Shown in pieces: positions 21,725-33,200 of a stretch of 64,000 nt of DNA. Source of the DNA: Trichuris trichiura (Eukaryota; Nematoda; Enoplea; Trichinellida; Trichuridae); contig JBAJFE010000014.1 in assembly GCA_037903355.1 (NCBI GenBank), positions 6,572,001 through 6,636,000 of the forward strand, in the 5' to 3' direction. The notes under the pieces are model-generated. The model did no database searches. It saw nothing but the letters and a program-made list of their open reading frames with translations, and was not told the origin of the DNA. Made by a program: the position numbers and the translations under genes. Within the stretch, counting starts at the first letter, position 1; every line of letters starts with the position of its first letter.

Positions 21725-23672
21725 CAGCGAGTCTTTGAGTTACGAGCAAATGCGTTCCGAATGTCCAAATGCTCGTAAGTCAAAAAGTTTGCGAGTGGAG
21801 AAAATGCAACCTGAGCAGCAGTAGTTATTTTTGCGCGCTGGAATTTTTGTATGATTGCTCAGTCGCTCGGTTTTCCTGCTCTACCTGAATAATAGTGCTT
21901 TTGATAGTATCTAGCATCGATATTCCACTCGCTGCTCCACTGCGTTTCAAAGAAAAAAATAGTTATAAAGGTAATAGCTTATTGTTTTAGTTCCATCAGG
22001 TTGCACTTAACTTATGTTTCCTTCTTCCGTTGCCTGCTAGCTTTAGAAATAAAACGACACTGGTGCAGGTGACAGCGAACATTTTCGTTGGTAACATGGA
22101 AAAAATTACTCCTGCCGACTAATTGCAAACTTTCCGAGTGCAACGCAAACTGAAGGGCTGGTAAACTACTTACCTCGACAAGTATTGTGCCAACTTACTT
22201 GCGGATGAGCAAATTCGAATACCGGTGAATGGTATTCTATCGCAGTGTTTCTAAACCGAAAGGCCGTTTTGGGGCCCCCTGAGAACGTTCCCGAGCGTCC
22301 AGGCCCCCAACTCTGATTGGCCAACTTCGAGCGCACTGATTGGCCATTTTCAACGCTTTGACTGGCTGAAATGGTTGCAACGCTAGGTCAACTATAGCTT
22401 TACAGATTTATTTCTGCAAACTGTTTTTCGAGAAGTCAACGAGAGCTGCTAGGCTGGCCCAGATGCAATGGAGCTAGCCTGTGGATGTTGGGCTCGATCG
22501 AGGTAATTCGCTGACGTAGATCGCCGCGTGTGACTATTTGCAGCTGACTGCGTTTCTTCGTCACTAGGTCCGTAACGATATTAAATGCGTGCTCGACTAG
22601 ACTCGATGAGGGAAGACAAATCAGTAACCTTTTACCAAATCCCATACGCCAGGGTACAACTCCGGGACTTCTTTCTGCAGCCAGAACTGCTGACAACCCT
22701 GTGACAACCTGCCCTTCATCTCCACACGTTCGAATGCAACTCTTGCAGCTCGTTTTGCAGTGATACCTATTGCGAAACTAGCGCGAACGTAGGAGAAAAG
22801 CAACCGTACCAACAAGGTGTTTCCAGAAAATGTGTGAGCAGCACACGCAATTCCCTCTCGCTAACGCGTATGCTTGCATTGTAGCTGCGTGGACAATAGA
22901 CGTGAAGAATGAAAGGGAAGAAAAAGGGAGCCGACTTTGTACAGAGCTAGGGCAAGAGATGGTAATCGTTGACAAAATTGTAAAGCAGAGACATTGCTAC
23001 GCCAACACGCGCTAATTGCTGGTTGAATCGTAAAACAGGTGCAAATATATCGCAGGAAGTATGGCGCATTCTGATAACGAGGGCAGCTATTCTCTGATGT
23101 GAATCACGTGCTTTGCGATCAAAGCTTCTTAGCAGAAAGCTTCCTTTACTCAACCCTACGCAGGGAAGGTCACGGTGACAAACGTGCGTTCCCTTCTGCC
23201 GCGTGTTCTGAATAGTCATTTTCATGAGCGGTGATCGGTTCATGTGGTGAATTTTGGGGTAGCTGGCATCACGCATAGCATACAACGTTACCTTAATTAA
23301 TACGCACAATACCTGACCCTTGGACCTTACCATCCGAAGCACCTCAACACGACGATTTAGGTGGGGCATATGCCCCCCCTAGCTTGCCCCTTGGCGCGTT
23401 GGGCCCCTTGGATTTTGAAAGGGCCCACTGGTGGGGAACCTGGCCCACCATGAGAAACACTGTTCTATCGTGACCCGAGGGGCATCGCTCAGACAACAGC
23501 TAATAAGCCGCTGGGTGGGGCGAGCACGCGGCGTAGATTGAAGCCAACTTAGAATATTTTGCGCAGCGTGAAATCGCTCACGATTGTTTATTTTCTTGCT
23601 CACCTGCTCTTTTCAAATTTTGCGGCCGGGTTCGTATTAGCGAAGCGTTCGTAACTTAAGGACTCCCGGCAG
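21725..23672. mobile_element. Tigger-like element, family 2, with nested hAT
   Basis: The left end CAGCGAGTCTTTGAGTTACG follows TA; the right end (CGTAACTTAAGGACTCCC, about 23650-23670) is its diverged inverse. The interior left part (21740-22235) and right part (23471-23640) align with the copy at 49294-50462. A hAT element (22243-23462) is inserted. No transposase is readable. Confidence 0.6.
22243..23462 (-). mobile_element. hAT (Buster-like) element with transposase tail
   Basis: 1220 bp between perfect 8-bp duplications TTCTATCG (22235-22242, 23463-23470). Ends are CAGTGTTTCTAAACC and ATGAGAAACACTG. On the - strand 22760-22436 reads, across one frameshift, QQFWLQKEVPELYPGVWDLV and then SSSLVEHAFNIVTDLV, KKRSQLQIVTRGDLRQ and SIEPNIHRL, the hAT C-terminal dimerisation domain. 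The rest of the transposase is gone. The empty site survives in the sister Tigger copy near 49992. Confidence 0.85.
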
Positions 23673-24348
23673 TTGAAATTTAGAGGCACCGGTTGCGCCA
23701 AAGTTAAACGTTATGGACATCCCCTGCTTTGTGGCGGAATGATTTTTTTAAACGAACTGTTCACGCTGCCTCTTGGTAACCTTTCATTGGGCTGCTAGCC
23801 GCCCAACAAACACATACTATTTACAGTAGAATGAGGAAGTTTAGCTCTTCTATTCAGATTGTTAGGCTTTTCCATTACATGGGTGATGCTGAAACAGAGT
23901 TCAGGAAATCTTATTTGGTCCACTGGTCTACGCCCCACAAGTTTCTTCCAGACATACATCCACTCAACTTTGTTTTAATTGCTTCATCTCTGTTGGTCGA
24001 CGGCAATATATATTCCGTCTGCACTTAAGACTGATGTTTACGGTGACATCCGCTTGGCAATGTGTAAAACGTATAACAATGTGGTGATATTGAGAGCTTT
24101 CAAGACCTTCAAGTCCCATCGTCAACGTAAAAGATTGGGTCCACCGCCCTCCCCTTTCTCAACCCTTTACGCAAACAACGTAACCTGCAGGTCTTGGAAG
24201 CTCTGAATGACGCTGTATTGTTATAGGTTTTGCATATCGCTAAACGGGCATCGTCGTAAACATTAGCGATAAAAACATATGCGCCCGCTATAAGAAAACT
24301 TACTTTTCAATATCGTTTGTACTATTCAGAACACCTGTAATCGCTAAA
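23673..24348. other. No gene recognised
   Basis: Short open frames only (23831-24028, 23979-24206) without recognisable motifs; no repeat termini seen. Confidence 0.4.
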
Positions 24349-24356
24349 AATAATTC

Positions 24357-24991
24357 GGATCTAGTCCGAATTCGGCCCTCCGTCGGCTGAGGCGATAACT
24401 TCAAACGGCCATACGCGACGATATTGCGTACTGAAGTGTGATTAGTGCAGCGTGATTAGTGAATGCAGGAGGCTATTGACCCATAAACCTTATGTTAAGG
24501 CTTAGGCTTAGGCTAGGGCAGGAGAAGATGGCCGGCACAAACGTATTGTTCCTGTTGGAAAGTTTCGCCTTCGAAGTCAAGCATGATGAAGATAGCTTTA
24601 TTGGTTATACAGTACATGATGGAACAGTGGTGGCAGAACGAGGTTGCAATCTCCGGAGGAGAGAGAGATCAGCGAGAGGGAGGGAGAGACAAACCGACGT
24701 GAGCGAGAGGGCTTTAAATAGGGAGCGTATAGACAGCTCCCAGACGTCATTGTTCTCACGGCCTTGGATTAACGACATTAGACGGGTCACAGAGTGGCCA
24801 ACAATGGACACCAGCCATCATCGTTAATCCCGCCTTTGGTAGTGACCGACGTCCATCAACACGTCTGCTCTGGTCTGGCAAACAGGTGTCTGGCGCAACA
24901 ACTCCAACAGTTCCATTGCTCCTTAATCCGCATTTGACTTCTTTTGAAGTTATCGCCTCAGCCGAATGAGGGCTGAATTCAGATTAGGCCC
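24357..24991. mobile_element. Merlin-family MITE with TTAGGC tract and nested solo LTR (copy D)
   Basis: Ends are GGATCTAGTCCGAATTCGG at the left and, read inward, GGGCCTAATCTGAATTC at the right. They are flanked by a perfect 8-bp duplication AATAATTC (24349-24356, 24992-24999). 24498-24518 holds two to three TTAGGC units followed by CTAGGGCAGG. Without the nested LTR (24553-24909) the element is about 275 bp and closely matches copy B. Confidence 0.85.
24553..24909 (+). repeat. Solo LTR
   Basis: 357 bp starting TGTTGGAAAG and ending CTCCAACA, flanked by the 5-bp duplication GTTCC (24548-24552, 24910-24914). Removing it rebuilds the uninterrupted Merlin MITE sequence seen at 17.9 kb. It has a TATA-like CTTTAAATA near 24711. 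The orientation is inferred from that TATA only. Confidence 0.8.
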
Positions 24992-24999
24992 AATAATTC

Positions 25000-25613
25000 C
25001 TTACCAGCAGATGGCTTGAACTTTTATTAACAAAAAAAACCAAACGAACGGTAAGATACCTCAGAAATGTCGCAGTTCCTTGTTTCATCCTCAGCGATGC
25101 AATGATGCTCCAAGGTTAACATCCTGTCTTCAAGATCGATGCTCAAAGGTATCTTATAGTTCATTTTGTTTGTTTTGCACCACAAATGATCCAACGAGCT
25201 GTTGGTTAGGAACTGTTTCATGCAATTACAGACATTCTTGAATAGTATTAATACGAACGGGATACACTGCCTTTAGCGCATAGATGAAGGACAGTAGGTT
25301 TTCATGTTGTAGAAGCTTTTATTTTTATTTTGCGGTAGGTACCTCTTTTGCGTTCAGTTTTCGTTATCCGGAGCCTTTGCGTTTACATCATCACTTGTTA
25401 CCAGCGGTAACCAAAATGGTTGTCTCTGCTGACGAGTAATGGTGTAAAGCCCAAAATTCTGGTTAATCAAGATTGAACGCAGAACGGGCTCCTACCGTAA
25501 AATTAAAATGAAAGTTTCTACAACATGAAGACCTGTAGTTCCGTTAAGAAGAGTTACGTAGTCAATGCAAGAAGTAAAGCACTTTCTTAAAACTTTCTCA
25601 GGTTGTTTAATAG
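25000..25613. other. No gene recognised
   Basis: No coding or repeat structure that I recognise. An imperfect inverted pair (TTCATGTTGTAGAAGCTTTT near 25301 and TTTCTACAACATGAAGACCT near 25515) hints at a decayed fold-back. Confidence 0.4.
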
Positions 25614-25618
25614 TTTAC

Positions 25619-25976
25619 TGTGGCAGATAACCCGGGGTTTAGCTCCGATAACGGTGGTTTGACCTAAGAGGGCAACGATACGAGAGCACTTGTCGTAAAC
25701 AGCGCTGGACGACGTTCCCCGTGCCCCATGACACGAAGCCTATGTCGAAAACAGGCATGGCCAACCAATGGCAGTGCGACCTGGCCAGACCCCGCGAACA
25801 GGACTATAAAAGGAGAAGGACGGACCACGCAGGGTTGGTAGGACCAGAAAGGTTGTGTGTTCGACGAGATCGTTGTTTATACTCAGTTCGTTAGTGTTCC
25901 TCAATAAAGACAAAGCAAAGCCTTTGCGTGCTAGAAGCCTTACGCGTGCAAGTCCATACGTTGCATATAAACTACA
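25619..25976 (+). repeat. Solo LTR of a Gypsy-like element
   Basis: 358 bp, starts TGTGGCAGATAACC and ends AACTACA, with the 5-bp duplication TTTAC (25614-25618, 25977-25981). It has a TATA box (CTATAAAAGG, 25804-25813) and a poly(A) signal AATAAA at 25903-25908. The start resembles that of the Gypsy LTR at 12776 (TGTGGCAGA), so both may be one family. Confidence 0.75.
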
Positions 25977-25981
25977 TTTAC

Positions 25982-27500
25982 TAACGGAAGATTATGCAAA
26001 ATCCCGTTCAGTTGACTACATTTATCCAAATTCTGCTTACGTATGTTCCTTTATCCCGGATGCAGTTTAGGACACGCCAAATGCATAATATCTTTCAATT
26101 TTCCTAAACGAAAGCTTTCTTTTGGAGAAAAAATATGGACTAAGTGCACAAGGCAATGTATTGCCTGCTCAATTTTATCAGAAGCCATGACTGTTTGATC
26201 CAAGACAACATTTGGGTCAGGAATTTGTAATTTTTCGCAGTTAGTTGCATCTGTGCTTTTTTTTTTTGGCATTCGTGTCTCAGATGTCATGTACTTATGG
26301 AAGCTGTGAATCACAGAACTGCTCGTCTTGTCCACTTAAGACGCAGATCAACCGCAGTGCACTTAGTAGTCTGAGTGTACCATGTTTCTTTGTATGACGT
26401 ATTTCGAACTAATCGAGCCTGATACTTCGCTTATGACTGTCAGCAGTGAACATTGCCAGGTCTTGTAAAACAATGGAATCGATAGGGCAACTGACTGAGA
26501 CACTGACTACCAAAGTACAGGTAGCTCAAACCACAGAGTGAAGCTACCCAACCGTTGGCACTGCAGCCACTTAAGAGTGACGAACGACCGGGGTGCGGTC
26601 CCAGCATAGCTTTCGGGCTGACCCACCGATCCCGTTTGCCGGACGCGCGCTCAAACTCCTGATGCTGGGGCTAGTCCCTTGCAATAAGCTGCTGTCCCAT
26701 TGGTCGTTCGATTTACTAGCTAGCACAGAATATGTCGCAGTTATGATATTTCGGGGCAATGACGTACAGAAATAGATCAATAAATATACGCATCGATAGG
26801 TACCCTGTGCAAAGGAATCATCTCAGAAGCCTAGGAAACGAAAACGGATTGACCTTGAGAAACACTAGCCTAAACGTTACTTGTACCACGTAAACAGTTC
26901 GTTACCAGAGGATAGTTGATAGCTGATTAGGAACAAAGAACACAAACAGGAGCCTCCGTCCTGAGTAGTCTTTAGACGCTACAGAGCCGATCTAGTTCTG
27001 GTTACGCATGTGACAAGAGCTAGCTGATCTGGAAGTTTCAGATGCAGTTCATTGTACATTTTGTTTTGCTCTGTTGATCACCAACAGACTACCCAAGTGA
27101 AACTTTCCTTCAAGTAGTTTGAGGGCAGCTTCAATCGTATCAGTCACAATGAATTTGATTTTTAATCATAATGTAACTGGGGGGATTGTTTGGGTACTGT
27201 GCAATAAGAATTTGGCAAGTCCAAACTGTGATTGGTAAGTGGATGGACTGCAGTAGCAGTTTCATGATTTTGATCTGTGATATTTTGACATGCTGCTTAG
27301 GGCGACGGGTTTAACTGGCTGTTAACCAAGCCATAAAACCACTGCCCGATTTGTGAGGCCTTATTGCTTAACTGCTGGATTAATTAATTTCATAAGACAG
27401 GATAAAGGCTTGTTTTAAATCTTAAGCACTACAGACTAAGCGACTAAAGCTTGATGAAAATTCTGAAGCTGCGGGAGAACACTTGCGCAAAAAACGAAGG
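25982..27500. other. No gene recognised
   Basis: A 94-codon open frame on the - strand (26335-26051) has no family signature. Elsewhere there are only short frames, and no inverted ends or tandem arrays that I can see. Confidence 0.4.
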
Positions 27501-27827
27501 CTTCAATTCACCGAACTTCACTGGTGTAAGGGAGTATACGATAAAGGAAACAGCCACGTCGGAAAAAAAACAATGCCTTTTTATATATGGCATGATGTCC
27601 CCATTAGCGGAGTCACTGAGTTCGCTTTGGCGCTACTTTACAGTCGGTTCGCACCTGAGGGATCACATGCCGCCGTCGGTTTCGCCTTAGACGCTGATCA
27701 TTGCACCCACTAAGGTGCGACGGCAATCAGGTCACATTCGTGTGACCATTCAGAGCAGTCTTCGTGCTGAGCATCCTCTCTGTATGCTCTGCGGGATTTC
27801 ATCCTCCCGCTGGCACTGCCACGGAAG
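27500..27827. repeat. Unclassified dispersed repeat, copy 1
   Basis: About 330 bp that match 36084-36415 in the same orientation over blocks such as GTGTCCCCATTAGC-like, CACTGAGTTC(G/A)CTTTGGCGC, CACATGCCGC(C/G)GTCGGT and GGGATTTCATCCTCCCGCTG. No TIR or coding is evident. It is broken on its right by the hAT element at 27836. Confidence 0.6.
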
Positions 27828-27835
27828 GTCTACTG

Positions 27836-28704
27836 CAGTGTTTCCCAACCTTTTTGGAGCCAGGGCCCCCTTTCGCTACCTTCAAATAGCCGGGGCCCCC
27901 TGTCATTCTCCCCAACGTAATTCTCCTGCTTCTGTTATCCTCAGGTGCGCCTACTGTGGTTACGTTGTTGTGAATTTGTACAAGTAGTTCAACACCTGAA
28001 ACAGCCTGCAGAATGTCGAATTGACTTCGCTGCCTACCTTGTATGCCAAAGCAAAGACAGTTAAGCCGGGCCGTCATTAAAAACTTTGTTAACCTGAACA
28101 CTGAATTTCTGTTCTACACTAGAGCGAAATGGCTAGTAAGGAAGCAGGCTGCCGTATACGGCTAAAGCTCCTTAACGATATTCGAAGCCGTTAATGCCTT
28201 TAATTCTTTAGTTGGCACCGAAAGCGTTCTTTTCGTATTGCTGGACTTAAGCCGGCTAATTGCAGATCAGGGAGGCTTCAGAGTACAAACGCTGCACTGG
28301 GTTTCCTCTTTCTCAATTTTTTGGACTGTTAGCAATGGTAGCGCAATACGTAAGTCAGGCTGCGATGCTGTTCTCAGGGCTGCGCAACACTGAATCTAAA
28401 TTCAATATTTCCTCGGAGCAAGACGTCAGTCGCTTGATCTTACCTCCGTTCGACGACTGGGTATGGTGCAGTGCTACTAACTTATCCACGCCCAGTTCGA
28501 TAGTCGTCAGGAGTAATCTCAGGTCGCCTCGCCTCACTATCCTGAACGGCAGGATCGCTCTCGTCCTGCGGCACCGACTACCAGGGATCCCCTGAAGCCC
28601 CCTAATCTCCCAGGGACCCCCTAAATCCCCAATCCTTCCCAGGGCCCCCTTCAAGTTTTCCAAGGCCCCCAAGGGGTCCCTGGAGCCCCCGTTGGGAATC
28701 ACTG
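27836..28704 (-). mobile_element. hAT (Buster-like) element, second copy of the 2.5-kb type
   Basis: 869 bp between perfect duplications GTCTACTG (27828-27835, 28705-28712). Ends CAGTGTTTCCCAACC and GGGAATCACTG. The interior matches 2543-3485 closely, with internal deletions. On the - strand the transposase tail GDLRLLLTTIELGVDKLVAL is readable around 28520. Confidence 0.85.
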
Positions 28705-28818
28705 GTCTACTGCATGAAATGTCATGATTTGGCACGGTTGCGCATAAGCTCAGAGCAACTTGTTTTACTCTGTACAGAATAAGAGATCAGTGCGTCCGCT
28801 GGGATATCAAAAGACATT

Positions 28819-29192
28819 CTGTTTAGGGCGGCGTGAGTTTTTGCAACTGAAGGGTTTTACTGCCTATGAAAATGGTCTTTTCGGATCTTTCCCCACCGAG
28901 AAGTGGAGTCGGCAACTTCAAACGAAGTCAAGTGAGGAAAGAGCAATGGAACAATAGGTTTGCCGGCCATCTTCTCCTGCCCTAGCCTAAGCTTAGGCCT
29001 AAACATAAGGTTTATGGGTCAATAGCCTCCCGCATGTGCCACTGATGCTCCATTGTTCTCGTGGTTCCACCTTGTCGCGCATTACTCGTTGATATTGCCG
29101 CCTGCACTTCCGGAGGAAAAGGTCTAAAAAGATCTGAAATTCTGTTTGAGGCTGCGCCAGTTGTTGCAACTGTAGGGTTTTACTGCCTATGA
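28819..29192. mobile_element. Merlin-family MITE (copy E) between 60-bp direct repeats
   Basis: Core about 28879-29137: the left GTCGGCAACTTCAAACG and right ATTGCCGCCTGCACTTCCGG are the family's inverted ends, and 28978-29010 holds CCTAGCCTAAGCTTAGGCCT, a mutated telomere-like tract. Outside the core, 28819-28870 and 29140-29190 are direct repeats sharing TTGCAACTG and GGGTTTTACTGCCTATGAA, much longer than a Merlin target duplication. Confidence 0.65.
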
Positions 29193-30263
29193 ATTGGAGG
29201 TGAACTGCTCTGATCTATGAAACTTTGATACGCAATAGGTGCTCTTGGAAATCTCAATGTAAGCTTCAAATCGTTAATAACTGCAGAGGAATTACAGTGA
29301 AAGAAATGTCGGTGCAGCGTAGCCCATACTTTATCACTGAGTTCATGCTGTAATTAATTTTTATCGTTTAGCATTTAAAATGAACAGGGTATAGCAAACG
29401 TCCGCTAAAGCTTCAGACTCATAATCCTTAATTAATAGAACACGGGCGCATCAGTATCCAGTCAACTTAACCCTCTTCAAGCAGCAACCTCACAAGCCTA
29501 TGTGAGCGATTTAATCGCATACTCTACAGCTGAAGAAGGTCACAACCTTACGCCCAGACTCACCTGTGAAGTCAACTGATCCTGGGGTCAAAGCATCCTA
29601 CAATCTATTTTCAAGGTGTTACAAACCTCTTAAGAATCTTGAACCGTTTACTCCAACTGCAGACTTCTATGATTACTTGTTTTTATGGCAGACAAGGAAT
29701 ACGCTTACATGAAGCTTCATTTTCTTTAATTTCTTCTTAAGTGACCCTCTTGCCATTCACATACTACTTCACATTTCGTAAATTCTTTACATAGGCTTAC
29801 TTTTAGCTTACCCGTTCTGAGTTGTTTCAGCTGTCGCATACTTACACAAAGTCTAATAATGTGAGCACGTAAACGTGAAGATAAAAAAGAATATTTATGA
29901 AATAAAAGTTGTAAGCTGGCAGGAAAAGAGGATGATGGCGTAATGGTTAGACAGCTACTATGTTTTGCATTCTGAACATTGTAAGTGAGCAAGACTGATT
30001 CAAACCTGCGCGTACAGCAAAGGTTCACATGCATACTCGGGAAGAGGTTTCTTGAAGGTTTGCTATTTTTTTTAAATATTTCTTGTTCTGTGTTCAAGCT
30101 GAAGGAACAGAAACCTGTTCCTCTTCCACAGAAAGTACATGCCGTAAATATTATAACTGTTAAACAAAAATTGGTTTTGTATACTTTCACGCGTTAAAGA
30201 AACGCCAATAAATTTATTTTTTCAGCGTAAAAGTTATTGCTGCGACTTTAGCTGCAATAGGAA
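29193..30263. other. 5' flank of the integrase gene
   Basis: No protein motif seen. A 154-codon open frame on the - strand (30190-29726) lacks recognisable features and I leave it out as a gene. AATAAA occurs at 30208. The promoter of the downstream gene presumably lies here but shows no clear TATA box. Confidence 0.4.
29934..30023 (+). ncRNA. tRNA-like or SINE head (weak)
   Basis: TGGCGTAATGGTTAGACAGC fits the polymerase III A box, and GATTCAAACC about 45 nt later fits the B box. I cannot fold a proper acceptor or T stem, so a functional tRNA is unlikely. A tRNA-derived SINE remnant is the better guess. Confidence 0.25.
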
Positions 30264-33200
30264 ATGGATCCGTTCAAAGCAGCAAACATAGCGAGCTACC
30301 TACGCAATAAAACATACCTCGGTGGCAGTTCGGTGGCTTCGAAAAAAGCAGCTTGGAGAAGTTCTCGCAAATTCCGTATAAGTGTAGATGGAAAATTGTT
30401 TTACATGGGGCATGATCAAGATAGAAAACAAAAACGAGTAATCATCGGTGAAACAGAGAAGATGGAAGTTAGTTGCACCTATTTTTCGAATAACAACATT
30501 TTGTTACCAAATAAGACATTTAAGGTGCTTCGACTTGCACACGAAGGATACGCCGGTGGAAATCACTATGGAATTCGAAATACCTACTACAAGATTTCAA
30601 ATTCATACTATTGGCCGAGAATGTATAAAGACGTGGTCAGTTATTGCAGTTCGTGCGAGAAGTGTCAGCAAGAAAGTACACACAGTGCACGCCAGCCTGC
30701 AGTACTGCATCCCGTACAGGTATCAAGGACACTTTCACGTCGTTGGGGAATGGACTGCATAGGACCGCTCAAACGAACAGCAAGAGGAAACCAGTACATA
30801 ATAGTTGCAGTTGAATATCTAAGTAAATGGGCTGTCGCTAAAGCTGTCGCAGAACGCAGTGCTGATAATGCTGGTGAATTTCTTCTTGACATTGTTACGA
30901 GGTAAGGCAGCTGAGAGTTTTTTGAAGCATGAAATTTATTTTCAGTTTTGGAATTCCAAATGTGGTCATTCACGATCACGGACCAGAGTTCAACAATCCC
31001 TTGTTCAGGAAAATGTGCAAAGTTCTCAAAATTAAAGTAGCAATGGCTTCACGGTATCATCCTCAAACCAACGGTCTCGCAGAACGGTAATTTATGAAAT
31101 CTGACGAATCTTTATGGTGTAGTAGATAGAATAATTTTGCTCGGATAGCATGAGAAGTCTGTTTGAATACTTGTTATTTGCTCAGCTGATAGAGGAATTT
31201 ACGTAAAGAATCCACTGAAGAAATGTTGCATGCTTTTTAAAGACACGTACGTGATGGATACTTAAACTCCCATTCGCATCATCCCCATTCTGTAGTGGCT
31301 CACATCATCAAGGCTTGATAGATCATGCGAACCTGAATTTATGTACCAGGATCAGAAACACAACACATCTGGAAATTATTCATAGGAAAAAAGTTTCTAG
31401 TTGACTTTATGGACTATCATCGACCATGAACTCAATCCTTGGTAGCCTCCTAAAGTGAAAACAGCTCAAATATTAAAAGGTGCCCTTGCATAAATCGCTG
31501 GGCTGACGGAAAGGATTAGAGAACTTCGAATCCTGTTACCTTCACTGTTTAACTCAAAGGGCGCTCAACATCTACTCTTTGACCCAAAACGCCTCACCGA
31601 AAATTCCGGCGAATTAGCTTCCAGGGGTCATCTGTGAAACCAACTGCACCTGTTCAGCACTTTACTTTTGCCAAACTGAGCAAAGGCTGACCAACAGATA
31701 GAAGGACCATGTAAAAAATTTGATCACATACAGAAATGCCATGGACCACCGGGGCGCAAACATTTTCACACAGAGACCGCTGACCACCATCAAACCTGAT
31801 GTTGCTGAACGACTGGTCCCACCATATTCTATCTGGATGGACAGTCGCTGCGCCTAACCCCCTTAAACTCACGCTGAGTTTTTCGCCGAATAACAGCGTG
31901 GCGCTTCTCCTGGGACACCTGCCGAGCCTTTGTTGAATGCTGCATTAGCCTATCAGCCAGGCACCTGCGGTGCATTTAACTGACAGCCGCATAAGACTTC
32001 CAGCTGGCCTACGCAGGGTCACTGTCAAATAAAGACTGAGCGAATTAAATCGTAAGCAGTCATGTCGATCTAAAGCGCTGTTTCTCAGAGTCAGGGTTGC
32101 TACGGCCCCCTGTGAACGTTCTCAAGCGTTTGGGCTCCAAATCTGATTGGCCAATTTTAAGCGCGCTGATTGGCTGAAAAAGAAGACGGGCGTAGCCGGG
32201 ACCTCATGATGTGGGTGCTGCACAAAGTCATGTTGAGAAAGTGTTTCCTACATAGTGTTTCGAACACTTTTACGTTCTCACCTCTATATGACCCGATTAC
32301 CGCCCAGTCCTCCCTTCCAGCCAATCAGAATTGCTGGCCGTAGCAGTATCCAACTTTATTTTAACCAGTACGCACAATACCTGACCCGCGAACCCTGCCT
32401 TCCTATGCATTTCGAAACGATGTCCCAGTTAGGGCATGTACCCTTCACAGCTCAAGAGCACCCCTGCCCCCTAAGGGCCCGCTGGACTTCAAAAAGTTTC
32501 CCTGGAGAGGCACATGCCCCACTGTGATAATCACTGGTCTAGAAGCATTTCACAGACCAGATGTATTGCATTTACACCAAGCAAGACGTCGAAGCTGAGA
32601 GGTTTTCGGTCCGACCCCTATTACTTCTGCAACCACCGTATATCTTTCTGTTAGTTCCTGTCTGACGGTAGCTACTGCGGCATAAGGCAGCCCGTCACCA
32701 TTAACCATCCTCAGACTGGTGAGTTGTGTCTTTCAGCGACGGCAACAGGGACATAGACAATGCAACTGGTACACCCACTGTCCACCAGAACGCTGCAATT
32801 CACATCGTCTACGCGCATCCATACGCACGGTAGCACCTTAGTGATGGGAGGGAACTGACGCCGGAGCTTCCTCTTGTTCTTCGTTTCCCGCAACCGCAGT
32901 TTCCGTCATTCTTGCAGTACCATAAGGAGATTAGCGTCTGCGTAAGACCGTCGAAGTCGTGCTATTCAATCTCAGGCAAGATGGCTGGGCCTGACACATG
33001 CACAGCAGCGCCAACTGCTATGCCAGTTTGGGGATTGGGCTGTTGAGCCGTTCGACAATGGCCAGATCTCTGTCCTGAGACCCCTGTCGACTCTCAGATG
33101 GCCCTTTCCCCAGCATTGCCTGAGCGCGGGTTAGCAGCTCATCTAGCGTTAGTGTCTCCATATGAGCTCCTGCTCACTACGCCTCTTGGATCTGCTCTGG

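Noticed and set aside
26051..26335. 94-codon - strand open frame
   Set aside because: No motif, no neighbour of similar kind and no splice-compatible partner frames seen.
29934..30023. Functional tRNA gene
   Set aside because: A- and B-box-like words are present, but acceptor and T stems do not pair; kept only as a weak SINE-like feature.
29726..30190. 154-codon - strand open frame upstream of the integrase gene
   Set aside because: No recognisable domain, and it overlaps low-complexity T-rich sequence; chance is as likely as a gene.
30264..30905. Remnant of an ordinary Gypsy retrotransposon
   Set aside because: No gag, protease, RT or LTR is found nearby, and the integrase continues through five introns in phase to a stop at 40768, unlike the broken Gypsy pieces here.
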